Shown: positions 43,176-51,644, counted from the first letter of the stretch. The stretch: DNA of 64,000 bases from an uncultured bacterium (GCA_938018055.1 CALIKL010000020.1:1-64000), one strand, 5' to 3'. Notes: a model not told the origin generated them from the letters alone. Numbers and translations are program-made.

Positions 43176-43454
43176 CTACGCCTCCGCCGACCAGTCGTCT
43201 ACCACGCCGAGGATGATGACATTCGCGGGTATATCGTCCTTGTTGGTCAGCTGGCGGACAACGGATCCCTCTCTGGCCACGATGACGACATCGTCCATTC
43301 CGGCTCCGTAGCCCGGATCAATGGCCAGCATGTCCATTTCTCCTTCGAGATCACCCAGCGTATCGATGGGATGGACAATGAGGAGTTTGCCATCTTTGAA
43401 TGACGGAGCTTTGCGCGACGACACGATGGTGCCGGTCACTTTGCAGAGTTGCAT
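43176..43454 (-). CDS. EutN/CcmL-family microcompartment vertex protein (BMC-P), solitary
   Basis: The 92-aa protein matches the BMC-P pentamer fold across its length. It begins MQLCKVTGTIVSSRKAPSF, then has LLIVHPID, the hallmark central GYGAGMDDVVIVAREGSVVR (about 47-66), and ends PANVIILGVVDDW. Such proteins cap the twelve vertices of bacterial microcompartments and need hexameric BMC-H shell proteins, none of which is encoded in this window. It lies 111 bases upstream of the amidohydrolase set on the same strand and could be its first gene. Whether a shell is made from genes elsewhere, or whether the protein has another job, is open. Confidence 0.9.
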   Translation of the reverse strand: MQLCKVTGTIVSSRKAPSFKDGKLLIVHPIDTLGDLEGEMDMLAIDPGYGAGMDDVVIVAREGSVVRQLTNKDDIPANVIILGVVDDWSAEA

Positions 43455-43638
43455 GAAGGTTGAGGTGAAGGGGACGCGACGCCCCGGGGTGAGTACCGAT
43501 GATGATGCGTTCCAGCGGAGTGGGTGTGCCGGACCTGACGCGCCAAAGGTACATCATCCTGTTATCCCCGTCAGGGTGAATTGTCAGCCGGGTGTTCCTG
43601 ACTGCCTATTGCGTGTCATCAGGTTGCTCCAATTTGTG

Positions 43639-43679
43639 GATAAATACCTAGTTGAATTTATCAGCACATTCTGTATAAT
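43639..43679 (+). promoter_or_regulatory. Promoter with overlapping dyad operator for the antitoxin gene
   Basis: TTGAAT (43652-43657) and TATAAT (43674-43679) are 16 bases apart, a near-consensus sigma-70-type pair on the plus strand. A perfect seven-base dyad GATAAAT/ATTTATC with a ten-base gap (43639-43662) overlaps the -35 element. That position suits autorepression by the Phd-type protein made 110 bases downstream. Bacteroidota main sigma factors prefer a different -7 element, so the assignment is a guess from sequence. Confidence 0.5.
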
Positions 43680-43770
43680 TCGAACCCGTAGATGACACGG
43701 GGCGCCATAAAATGGCTCCAAAGTGTCAGAAAGGCGGTTTTTACTCCCAGTCACAGACCCTTCGGCCGGC

Positions 43771-43995
43771 ATGTATTTGACGAAAGGCATCGATGCCATC
43801 GCAACCATTACCGAGCTGCGGTCCAATACGTCCGAACTGTTGGAGTATGCCAAAGAGATCGAAAGGGGCATCCTGATCCAGAAGAACAACCAGCCTTACG
43901 CTGTGCTGATCAGCTGGGAGTTGTACGACAAACTGCTGGCCGCAGAAGGGAATCAGGAAGACGAGAAGCCCTGGCTCAAGAAAGCAAAGAAGTAG
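43771..43995 (+). CDS. Phd/YefM-type antitoxin without a toxin gene
   Basis: The 74-aa protein begins MYLTKGIDAIATITELRSNT and carries the Phd/YefM core, ending EIERGILIQKNNQPYAVLIS, with a basic tail (KPWLKKAKK). Family members bind operator dyads and neutralise a toxin of the Doc, RelE or YoeB type. No toxin frame lies on either side: upstream is the EutN gene and downstream the AAA+ gene, both on the other strand. It may act as a solitary regulator, or its toxin has been lost. A GTG at 43723 would add 16 residues but the conserved region begins at 43771. Confidence 0.8.
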   Translation: MYLTKGIDAIATITELRSNTSELLEYAKEIERGILIQKNNQPYAVLISWELYDKLLAAEGNQEDEKPWLKKAKK

Positions 43996-44112
43996 CCTTC
44001 GTGATGAACGCGATCCGGTCTGCATCCGGGCGACTCTTGGTTGGCACCGTGATGCGTATTTGACCTGGCGCTGCGCAATTGTCCTGTCGCCGCATATCGG
44101 TCTCAGCGACCC

Positions 44113-46080
44113 TTATTTAACCAGGTGACTGAGCTCGTCCACTCTGCCAACAATCGCCTCGCGGTCCATGGTTCGGTATTTCTCCGGCAGGAGCGCTTTC
44201 GAAGTACACTCCAACACGGCAACCAGCGTCTGCAACTCTACTTCAAGCGGATACGTTGGCGGCATGAAGTCGTCGACTACATCCTGCAAGACGCGTTGTG
44301 TGACATTACCCTTGGTACGCCCATCTGCCGCGGCGCGGAATTTGGCACGTGTCAGCAAGGCTTCCATGTCAGCACCCGAGAAGGTCCGTTCTCCATTCAG
44401 CAGCGCGTCAGGGATATCTTTTTTATCGATTTCAACCCCGGTTTTCTTGAGCATTACATCCAGAAGCTCTTCGCGCTCTTCTCGCGTCGATGGGTAGAAC
44501 AATGCGATGTGCTCTTCAGCACGACCCTGACGCTTGAGGTCAACAGGCATGTAATCCGGGCGCGCAGTCAGCAAGAACCAGATCACCTTACCGCGATTCT
44601 TGGAGTTGGACATGAACTGGGCAATCTGTCCGAAGACGCGCTTCGATACACCCGAGTCGCCGCCCGCATCGCGATTGCCTAACGCCGCATCAGCTTCGTC
44701 AATCATTACGGCCACAGGCGTCATGGCCTGCAGCAGCGTGAGGATTTTCTCGAGGTTGGCCTCGGTCTGTCCCTGCCACTGGCTCCGGAAATTCTTGAGC
44801 TTGACCATCGGCACGCCGATATCGCCGGCAAAACACATGATGGTGAAGGTCTTTCCCGTGCCAACAGGACCTGATACGAGATATCCCATGGGCATGACGT
44901 CCTGTCGTCCCGCTTTCAGTGCTTTGGCCGCGGCACGCAAGTGGGCCTTGGCTTCGGCATGACCGGCGACCATGTCCAGATTCAGGTCCGTCTCCATGAA
45001 CTCCAGCATGCCAAAAGCTTCCGCTTCGATGAAGTCTTTTTTCATGGCCGAGAGTGCATCGAACGTGAGGTCCGTATGGTTCTCAAGGACATCGGCGAGA
45101 ATGGACCGCAACTGGATGAATCCGAGACCCGCTGTATTGGAAGCCAGCAGCTCGGATTCGACCGTCGAATGCTGTACCCATTCGCCTTCTCGTCCGTCCA
45201 GATAGTGAGCTACGTATTTCTGACGAGCTGCTTCATCGGGAATGGGAATCTGGATTTCGGCCGTGTAGGGACTCTGGACCACCTGCTGGTTGAGTTCGCT
45301 CAAATTCTGGGCGATCAGGCTCACGGTGAAGTCACTATTCAGGAAGAGCGGATCGTGTGCCCATTTCTGCAGGAAGACGAGTGTGTTACGGTCTTCGGCC
45401 GAGTACATCGATGCTTCGGCCATCGGAATGACTGTCTCTGCAAAGTCGATAATGCACGCGATACGCTTGCCCTCTCCGAGACGCAGACGGAAATAATTCT
45501 CCAGTACCGAGAGAACACGCACCGGGTCTTTCGGCAATTTCTTGGCGTAATCGGTCCCGAAAATGGTGTCGTAACCGGAAAGCGCCCGGTTGAAGTCCTT
45601 TTGAGAAGCGCCATCCGCGAAATGGATACCGGAGGAGCGATCGTAGAAAAGGACGATATCCCGAGCGGCGAAAAGCTCCCGGATCAGGAATTCGTGCAGG
45701 GAGATGTAGATGGGGTTTCCATTCTCATCTTCCGTTGGTACCAGATCGCGGACATTGCCATAGAGGATGAACTGCGTCAGCGTCTTGGTGAAATACTTCC
45801 GAGCATATTCCTTGGCCCACTCCGGATAATGGGACGTGTATTTCTCCAGGAGGCTGGGGCCAGCAGGCGATGGAACGTCGATAGCGATGGTTTCGGACGA
45901 GGCATCGGCGCTGTCGCCAGAGGGTGTTTTTTCCACGTCCACGGCGGCCTCGGATGCGGCCGGAACGTCGCTGGCTTTTGCTTCCATCTCGGTTTCGGAT
46001 ACTGCGCCTTCTATGGCATGTGTTGGGTCCGTCGGCAGTTTTCCGTCTTGAGGTGCGTCTGTATCAGGCGTGTTGGCCAT
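44113..46080 (-). CDS. AAA+ ATPase with a degenerate first module and a canonical second module
   Basis: The 655-aa protein has an acidic disordered N-terminus (1-75). A first AAA-like module follows at about 85-295. It has no P-loop where one belongs (QFILYGNVRDLV, about 103-114) but keeps a Walker B-like ACIIDFAE (208-215) and a sensor-like strand. The second module (about 365-600) is complete: P-loop SGPVGTGKT (403-411), Walker B VMIDEAD (458-464), sensor TARPD (505-509), and RQGR (517-520) as likely arginine finger. The build recalls double-ring AAA+ machines of the Cdc48 type with an inactive first ring. No protease or substrate partner is encoded nearby. The long antisense frame at 44941-46158 is a shadow. 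Confidence 0.85.
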   Translation of the reverse strand: MANTPDTDAPQDGKLPTDPTHAIEGAVSETEMEAKASDVPAASEAAVDVEKTPSGDSADASSETIAIDVPSPAGPSLLEKYTSHYPEWAKEYARKYFTKTLTQFILYGNVRDLVPTEDENGNPIYISLHEFLIRELFAARDIVLFYDRSSGIHFADGASQKDFNRALSGYDTIFGTDYAKKLPKDPVRVLSVLENYFRLRLGEGKRIACIIDFAETVIPMAEASMYSAEDRNTLVFLQKWAHDPLFLNSDFTVSLIAQNLSELNQQVVQSPYTAEIQIPIPDEAARQKYVAHYLDGREGEWVQHSTVESELLASNTAGLGFIQLRSILADVLENHTDLTFDALSAMKKDFIEAEAFGMLEFMETDLNLDMVAGHAEAKAHLRAAAKALKAGRQDVMPMGYLVSGPVGTGKTFTIMCFAGDIGVPMVKLKNFRSQWQGQTEANLEKILTLLQAMTPVAVMIDEADAALGNRDAGGDSGVSKRVFGQIAQFMSNSKNRGKVIWFLLTARPDYMPVDLKRQGRAEEHIALFYPSTREEREELLDVMLKKTGVEIDKKDIPDALLNGERTFSGADMEALLTRAKFRAAADGRTKGNVTQRVLQDVVDDFMPPTYPLEVELQTLVAVLECTSKALLPEKYRTMDREAIVGRVDELSHLVK

Positions 46081-46253
46081 CGTCTGTCCGTTGAGCAGGT
46101 TGGGGAGGTCAGGCCAGCCTCATACATCGGGTGCACAAAACCTGGCGGGTGCAAGTAACGCATTTCCTACGGATCGTGTCCAGACCGGTTGCGCGAATCG
46201 GGTGAGGTAAGGACAGGAAGTGGAATGCGTTCCTTTGGAGGAGGTATCGAACA

Positions 46254-46286
46254 CAAAAAAAGCGGGCCGCCCATCGGTCGGCCCGC
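46254..46286 (-). terminator. Intrinsic terminator of the aldolase gene
   Basis: On the minus strand GCGGGCCG/CGGCCCGC forms an eight-pair stem and is followed by TTTTTTTG. It lies about 70 bases past the aldolase stop. Confidence 0.88.
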
Positions 46287-46356
46287 CAGCAATCACTTGT
46301 TGGATGCAAGCGATCAGGTGTCGTCTCAGGCGCACAGCGCCTCGTTCCGGAGTGGG

Positions 46357-47436
46357 TCAGGCAATGGTGACAGAATCATCGAGATACACGTCCTGAATGG
46401 CATTCAGAATGCCCACGCCTTCGTTCATTGGGCGCTGGAAGGCTTTGCGGCCCGAAATCAGCCCCATGCCTCCTGCTCGCTTGTTGATGACAGCCGTCTG
46501 GATGGCTTGCTGCATGTCGTTGCTACCCGAGGCGCCACCGGAGTTGATCAGACCGGCGCGGCCCATGTAGCCGTTGGCCACCTGGTAACGGGTGAGGTCA
46601 ATCGGGTGATCGGAGGCCAGTTCGGAATAGATGCGTTCGTCGAGCTTGCCGTAGGACGAATCACCCGAGTTGAGCGCTTTGTACCCGCCGTTGGACGTCG
46701 GCTGCTTCTGCTTGAGGATGTCGGCCTCGATCGTGGCACCAATGTGGTTGGCCTGGCCGGTAAGATCGGCGCTGTTCTCGTGGTTCACGCCGTCGACTTT
46801 GAAGCCGGAGTTGCGCAAGTAACACCACAGAATGGTGACCATCCCCATCTCGTGGGCCATGGCAAACATCTCGCTGACTTCCTCCAGCTGACGGTTTGAA
46901 TCGTCCGAACCGAAATAGATCGTAGCCCCCACACCGACGCAACCCATGTTCCACGCTTCCTCGATGCGCGAGAAGATGATCTGGTCAAAGGTGTTGGGAT
47001 AGGTCAGAAGCTCATTGTGGTTGAACTTCATGATCATCGGGATGCGGTGCGCATACTTGCGGGCAACCGAACCCAGCACGCCGTAGGTCGAAGCCACGGC
47101 GTTGCAACCGCCTTCGATGGCCAACTCCGCGATATTGGCAGGATCGAAGTAGGCCGGGTTCTTCGCGAAGGAAGCACCACCAGCATGCTCGATGCCTTGA
47201 TCAACCGGGAGAATTGAGATGTAACCCGTGCCACCGAGACGTCCCGTATCGAAGAGACGCTGCATGTTGTTCAGCGTGGGAATATTGCGGTCGGAGTGCA
47301 TCCAGATGCGTTCGACGAAGTCAGGCCCTGGCAGATGCAGGTTGGCCTTGTCGATGGTCGTGCTCTTATGATCGAGCAGATAGGACGCTTCGTCGCCCAG
47401 AATGTCGGCAACGTTGGTGTTGGGTGTGTCGGCCAT
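46357..47436 (-). CDS. fbaB: Class I fructose-bisphosphate aldolase (DhnA/FbaB type)
   Basis: This Schiff-base enzyme splits or forms fructose 1,6-bisphosphate in glycolysis and gluconeogenesis. The 359-aa protein belongs to the DhnA-type class I family of bacteria and archaea. It has the opening [20 protein letters not shown] (about 71-90), [11 protein letters not shown] with a Lys near 136, and [16 protein letters not shown] near 200. The late [13 protein letters not shown] (about 325-337) fits the phosphate-binding/Lys region. It is cytosolic and monocistronic, with its own terminator. Confidence 0.93.
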   Translation of the reverse strand: MADTPNTNVADILGDEASYLLDHKSTTIDKANLHLPGPDFVERIWMHSDRNIPTLNNMQRLFDTGRLGGTGYISILPVDQGIEHAGGASFAKNPAYFDPANIAELAIEGGCNAVASTYGVLGSVARKYAHRIPMIMKFNHNELLTYPNTFDQIIFSRIEEAWNMGCVGVGATIYFGSDDSNRQLEEVSEMFAMAHEMGMVTILWCYLRNSGFKVDGVNHENSADLTGQANHIGATIEADILKQKQPTSNGGYKALNSGDSSYGKLDERIYSELASDHPIDLTRYQVANGYMGRAGLINSGGASGSNDMQQAIQTAVINKRAGGMGLISGRKAFQRPMNEGVGILNAIQDVYLDDSVTIA

Positions 47437-47480
47437 GGATACGGTGACAATCAGGTTGGCTTAGGATCAATAAACGGATG

Positions 47481-48548
47481 TTAGGACTCAGCGCTGCGAT
47501 GGACAACCCTGCACATCGCTGGAATCGCTTCCGGGTTGTTGAAGAAGACGGGAATCCGGCTGCCAAAAAGGGCTGCATAGAGCATTCCCTTCGATCCAAG
47601 GCCTGTAAAGACCCAGATATTCGAATCAGTGTGTAATGACCCGAGCATGGGCAGACGTGTTCCTGGAACGGTGATGCGTTGGGCGGCACGATGCTCCAAC
47701 ACGCGGGCGCCTCGAAGGGCAGGAATAACCTCGGCAGCCCGTTCTTGCAGCTGCAACCGGCCCTCGGGAGTGGTTTCCAGGGATGCCCAGTCTCGTTCGA
47801 ACGTTGAACCGACCCAGACAGAGCCATCCCCGGCATCGACCAGATAAGCGATCCCGGATAACGGGGGGAGTCGCTCAGGCAAGGCCGCCGCTTTTTCCAG
47901 GCGAATCAATTGTCCTTTGATGCCTTGCAGTTTCAGGGTTCGGGTCAGCGGATGGGTCAGCATGCCGGCGCCCATGCACAGCAGCAAACGAGCGGCGCGG
48001 AATTCGCCCCTGCTGGTATGCACGCGCACGCCGTCCCCCAGGTCTTCGGCCTGCCAGTCCGGATCTATCAGGTTTACCTCTGTATCGCCCAGCCATGCGG
48101 TAGCTGTTGCTTCCAGATTGACCGCCGCTCCGCGGAGTACCTCGAGTACGCCAAAAGGGGCCCGCAGATAGTCCAGCCCAGCCGCGACCGTGTCCGCCTC
48201 ACGGAATCGGCCCAGCGTCGGGTTTGCCAGGGCTTGTTCACGGAACGCATCGGCTTGACTGGTATCGCGCGCAGGTCGGTAGAGCGGCACATCGTGATGA
48301 GGCAGACAGTGGTACGTATCCACGCCCAGGGCTTCCAGGGCGTCTAGTGCCTCGGCCGCCATCCATGCTGGCCGACCCTTTCGGGCCATCATCGGGTTGA
48401 TCAATCCTCCACCAATCTGTGAGGCGTTCCGGCCCAAAGCGTTGGTGTGCAATACGCAGACGGTTTTGCCGGAGGCTCGGATATGGTGTGCCGCTGACGC
48501 GCCAGCCAGACCGGCTCCCACAATAAGCACGTCAACCGATGGTTGCAT
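47481..48548 (-). CDS. FAD-dependent oxidoreductase of the DAO family
   Basis: The 355-aa protein starts with a dinucleotide-binding motif VLIVGAGLAGASAAHHIRASG and ends in a DAO-type substrate domain (GSLHTDSNIWVFTGLGSKGML, about 311-331). It is distantly related to ThiO and other amino-acid oxidases. The substrate is not evident. It is divergent from thiO, with the three 18-bp repeats between, so it may be co-regulated. It could be a second amine oxidase tied to thiamine or amino-acid use, but that is inference from position. The ATG at 48548 precedes the motif by only a few residues. Confidence 0.85.
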   Translation of the reverse strand: MQPSVDVLIVGAGLAGASAAHHIRASGKTVCVLHTNALGRNASQIGGGLINPMMARKGRPAWMAAEALDALEALGVDTYHCLPHHDVPLYRPARDTSQADAFREQALANPTLGRFREADTVAAGLDYLRAPFGVLEVLRGAAVNLEATATAWLGDTEVNLIDPDWQAEDLGDGVRVHTSRGEFRAARLLLCMGAGMLTHPLTRTLKLQGIKGQLIRLEKAAALPERLPPLSGIAYLVDAGDGSVWVGSTFERDWASLETTPEGRLQLQERAAEVIPALRGARVLEHRAAQRITVPGTRLPMLGSLHTDSNIWVFTGLGSKGMLYAALFGSRIPVFFNNPEAIPAMCRVVHRSAES

Positions 48549-48563
48549 GGGCACGAAACACTT

Positions 48564-48616
48564 GATTTGGCACAGTGGAATGATTTGGCACAGTGGAATG
48601 ATTTGGCACGGTGGGA
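48564..48616. repeat. Three tandem 18-bp repeats between divergent FAD-oxidase genes
   Basis: The unit GATTTGGCACAGTGGAAT occurs at 48564-48581 and 48582-48599 exactly, and a third copy at 48600-48616 has one change (CGG for CAG) and a differing end. They lie 16 bases upstream of the minus-strand oxidase start and 111 bases upstream of thiO. With 18-base spacing they would not all face the same side of the helix, so a simple operator array is uncertain. No spacers separate them, so this is not a CRISPR array. Confidence 0.85.
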
Positions 48617-48726
48617 AGAACCGGATTCACACCGTCTCCGGATGGAAGGCATGCCGGCTCTGGGAATCGAAAGCTATCTTGTTGGACTTGCGAAACCAAG
48701 CCGGGCTCAGACCCGGGGCGATCGAA

Positions 48727-49857
48727 ATGTCTCAATCCCATCCCGTCGTCATTGTCGGGGGAGGCGTCATTGGCCTCTCCATTGCATGGCGCCTGGCAAG
48801 GCGTGGCGAACCCGTGCTTGTCCTGGAGCGGGACACGGTCGGACGGGCGGCAAGTCGGGTGGCAGCCGGTATGCTGGCTGCCGCAGCGGAGGTTGGCTTC
48901 GAGGAGCCCGAGCTATACGGGCTGTGTCGCGACGCGCTCAGAGAATGGCCGGCTTATGCGGATGCGCTGGAACGCGAATCCGGACAGCCGTTGGATTATC
49001 GCAGTTTCGGTACGCTTGTCGTTGCCGATGATCGGGATGCGGCAGAAGCATTGCGCCGTGGTTATCGCTTTCAGGAGCAGCAAGGATATCCGGTCGCCTG
49101 GCTTTCAGGAGCAGAAGCCCTGGAACGCGAACCCATGCTCTCACCCCGCATTGTTGCCGCAGTCAGCGTGCCTGAGGATCATGCCATAGACAACCGGGCC
49201 TTGTTGTCAGCCCTCACAACGGCCATTGAAAAGGCCGGAGGAGAAATCCGGGAGGGCATTCGCGTAGATCGTTTCGATAGCGACCGCCAGACACCCATGG
49301 TTGAAGCGGTCATGGTAGCTTCTGGCGAACGTATCACGATTGAAGCCTCCAAGTTGGTTATCGCCTCGGGTCCCTGGGCCAGCGACCTGGAGGGTTGGCC
49401 CAACGATCAGAAGCCGTCCATTCGACCCGTCAAGGGCCAGATCCTCGAATTGCGCATGCGAGCCCCATTCGATTTGCAGCACGTGGTTCGTGGACCGAAG
49501 GCCTATCTCGTTCCCCGCTCGGATGGGCGCTTGATTGTCGGCGCAACCAGTGAAGAGATGGGCTTCGATGCGCGGCTCACGGTTGGAGGCGTCTACGGAG
49601 TGATGGACGGTGCGTGGGAGATCGTGCCAGGCATACTCGATCAGGATCTGCTCCATATCGATGTGGGATTCCGTCCGGCCAGCCGGGATCATCAGCCAAT
49701 CGTTGGTTTCACGCCCAATCCTCGGATCTTTCTCGCGCTGGGGCATTACCGACACGGTATCGTATTATCTGCCATAACCGCACTGGCCGCAGAGCGCATG
49801 CTGTTGGACGAAGAGGATGATCCCCGCGTCGCGGCATTCGCCACCGGTCGATTTTGA
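48727..49857 (+). CDS. thiO: Glycine oxidase ThiO
   Basis: ThiO oxidises glycine to iminoglycine (dehydroglycine), the carbon and nitrogen source of the thiamine thiazole in aerobic bacteria. The 376-aa protein has VVIVGGGVIGLSIAWRLARRG (about 7-27), the FAD motif, and the VAAGMLAAAAE signature (about 45-55). The C-terminal IFLALGHYRHGIVLS stretch also fits. ATG 48727 is the start because the FAD motif begins six residues later; the frame open from 48397 is unrelated upstream. It leads the thiO-thiS-thiG-tenI-thiD operon. Confidence 0.93.
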   Translation: MSQSHPVVIVGGGVIGLSIAWRLARRGEPVLVLERDTVGRAASRVAAGMLAAAAEVGFEEPELYGLCRDALREWPAYADALERESGQPLDYRSFGTLVVADDRDAAEALRRGYRFQEQQGYPVAWLSGAEALEREPMLSPRIVAAVSVPEDHAIDNRALLSALTTAIEKAGGEIREGIRVDRFDSDRQTPMVEAVMVASGERITIEASKLVIASGPWASDLEGWPNDQKPSIRPVKGQILELRMRAPFDLQHVVRGPKAYLVPRSDGRLIVGATSEEMGFDARLTVGGVYGVMDGAWEIVPGILDQDLLHIDVGFRPASRDHQPIVGFTPNPRIFLALGHYRHGIVLSAITALAAERMLLDEEDDPRVAAFATGRF

Positions 49858-49888
49858 CACCGATCATCTAGCCTGGGCCCCTGACGTG

Positions 49889-50107
49889 ATGAACGATTCC
49901 ACTATTCAGATCAACGGAGAGGCTGTTGCACTGCCGGATTCGGCGGCGCTGGTGGATGTATTGCGGTCACACGGTATCGATCCCTCATCTGCTCGCGGGG
50001 TGGCGGTGGCGGTCAATGAACGCATCGTGCGGCGCAGTGAATGGGAGCGAAAGACCCTCGCGTCCGGCGACGCCGTCGAAATCGTGACCGCCAGACAAGG
50101 AGGCTGA
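49889..50107 (+). CDS. thiS: Sulfur carrier protein ThiS
   Basis: ThiS carries sulfur as a C-terminal thiocarboxylate to ThiG for thiazole formation. The 72-aa protein is a beta-grasp ubiquitin-like fold ending in the essential Gly-Gly (VTARQGG). ATG 49889 is chosen because the beta-grasp begins [12 protein letters not shown]. The activating enzyme ThiF is not in the window. The gene lies 31 bases after thiO and 25 before thiG. Confidence 0.93.
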   Translation: MNDSTIQINGEAVALPDSAALVDVLRSHGIDPSSARGVAVAVNERIVRRSEWERKTLASGDAVEIVTARQGG

Positions 50108-50132
50108 TCGCTCCCATCGACTCCAGAATTCC

Positions 50133-50954
50133 ATGCAGGCTTCCCACTCTACCTCTCATCAAGACGATCCGGCATGCGGTGATCCGCTCGTCATTGGCTC
50201 GCTGACACTGCAATCTCGGTTGCTCTTGGGCACATCGGGCTATCCGAATATGCAGGTCCTGCTTGAGTCCATTGCCACTGCCGGAACGGAGCTTATAACG
50301 GTAGCCATCCGGCGAGTGAACCTCGAAGATGAGCAGGAGGAAGGCTTCCTCTCGACCATCCGGTCGCTTCCCGTGTCCCTGCTTCCCAATACGGCTGGAT
50401 GCTACACCGCGAAGGAAGCCGTTCTGGTCGCTGAGCTGGCTCGGGAGGCGCTGGAAACAGATCTGATCAAATTGGAAGTTATTGGAGATGACGAGACCCT
50501 GATGCCAGATGCCGAGCAGTTGCTCAAGGCAGCTTCAGAGCTGGTCATGTCAGGATTTACGGTCCTTGCGTATTCCAATGACGATCCCATTACGTGCCGG
50601 AAACTGGCCGATATCGGGTGCGCCGCTGTCATGCCCCTGGCCTCGCCGATTGGAAGTGGCATGGGGCTGGTCAATCCGTACAATCTGCAGTTGATCCGCG
50701 AATTGCTTCCGACCATTCCGCTGATCGTGGATGCCGGCATTGGTACCGCGAGCGATGCAGCGTTAGCCATGGAACTCGGTTACGACGGCATCTTGCTCAA
50801 CACCGCGGTTTCCAAGGCAGAGCATCCGGTCCAGATGGCTGCTGCCATGCGGCATGCTGTGATGGGAGGGCGTTTTGCTTACACCGCCGGGCGGATTCCG
50901 CGGCGGTTTTTCGCGCAGGCCTCGTCTCCCATGCAGGGCCGGGTCGGGCAGTAG
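50133..50954 (+). CDS. thiG: Thiazole synthase
   Basis: ThiG joins deoxyxylulose 5-phosphate, iminoglycine and ThiS-carried sulfur into the thiazole phosphate. The 273-aa TIM-barrel protein has [13 protein letters not shown] near 28-40, the Schiff-base Lys in [16 protein letters not shown] (about 111-126), and [13 protein letters not shown] and [18 protein letters not shown] further on. It lies six bases from the next gene, so expression is probably coupled. Confidence 0.95.
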   Translation: MQASHSTSHQDDPACGDPLVIGSLTLQSRLLLGTSGYPNMQVLLESIATAGTELITVAIRRVNLEDEQEEGFLSTIRSLPVSLLPNTAGCYTAKEAVLVAELAREALETDLIKLEVIGDDETLMPDAEQLLKAASELVMSGFTVLAYSNDDPITCRKLADIGCAAVMPLASPIGSGMGLVNPYNLQLIRELLPTIPLIVDAGIGTASDAALAMELGYDGILLNTAVSKAEHPVQMAAAMRHAVMGGRFAYTAGRIPRRFFAQASSPMQGRVGQ

Positions 50955-50960
50955 GCCAGG

Positions 50961-51614
50961 TTGTCCTCGCAGCGCATGCATAACGGCGGTCGATTACCCA
51001 GACTGGTTCTCATCGCGGACGGTTTTACCCAGCCAGGCCTTGATCAACGCATCGTACAATCGGTTCGTTACGGGGTCGAGTGGATCATCCTGCGAGACCA
51101 TGCCGCGAAATCGGACATCATCGCATTGAGTGCCCGGATTCTTGTGGAACGGATGCGGGCGATCAATCGATCGGTACGTCTTTCGCTGAATGGACCGGAA
51201 GACATGGCAAGGGAACTGGGTATTGGATGGCATCGAACGTCCAAGGAGCCGTTTGCGAACCGCACGCAATCCGGCGGTTTTTCTCTGGAAGGCCGGAGCA
51301 CGCACAACATTTCGGAAGTCGAAAATGCTCGACGGGAAGGGCTGGACTATGTTTTGTACGGGCACGTTTTCGAGACAAACTCGCATCGTGGAGAGCCCCC
51401 ACGGGGACTCGTTGGCCTGAAGCAAGCTGTTGATGCAGCGGGCTCAATGCCCGTTATTGCAATAGGAGGCATTTCGCCGGAACGAGTGCGGATGTGCAGG
51501 GAAGTCGGGGCCTACGGAGCGGCCGTGCTGTCGGGCTTGATGCAGGCACCAAACCTTTTCCAGGCCGTTGACGCGTACTCTCAGTCGTTTGTTGAGCCGT
51601 TGAATCCAGAATAA
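50961..51614 (+). CDS. tenI: Thiazole tautomerase TenI
   Basis: TenI converts the ThiG product to the aromatic thiazole carboxylate phosphate. The 217-aa protein shares the ThiE fold, but its diagnostic pieces are TenI-like: GRSTHNISEVENARREGLDY, then VLYGHVFETNSH with the His that is catalytic in B. subtilis TenI, and MPVIAIGGISPE. The N-terminal pyrophosphate and Mg sites of ThiE are not evident. So thiE itself is probably elsewhere. The start is TTG at 50961 or ATG at 50976. The gene order thiO-thiS-thiG-tenI-thiD recalls that of B. subtilis. Confidence 0.85.
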   Translation: MSSQRMHNGGRLPRLVLIADGFTQPGLDQRIVQSVRYGVEWIILRDHAAKSDIIALSARILVERMRAINRSVRLSLNGPEDMARELGIGWHRTSKEPFANRTQSGGFSLEGRSTHNISEVENARREGLDYVLYGHVFETNSHRGEPPRGLVGLKQAVDAAGSMPVIAIGGISPERVRMCREVGAYGAAVLSGLMQAPNLFQAVDAYSQSFVEPLNPE

Positions 51615-51644
51615 GTCGAACTGCAGGGCGAGGGCCCGGATTTC

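Noticed and set aside
43723-43770. GTG start for the Phd-type antitoxin
   Set aside because: The family core begins at the ATG at 43771; the 16 extra residues show no similarity.
44941-46158. 405-codon frame antisense to the AAA+ gene
   Set aside because: The AAA+ frame has clear motifs; the opposite frame has none and arises from codon bias.
48564-48616. Possible CRISPR array
   Set aside because: The repeats are contiguous with no spacers, only three copies, and no cas gene is near.
48617-48727. TPP riboswitch upstream of thiO
   Set aside because: I looked for the conserved CUGAGA and ACCUGAUCUGG-type elements and did not find them.
50961-51614. thiE (thiamine phosphate synthase)
   Set aside because: The diagnostic motifs match TenI instead; see the feature entry.
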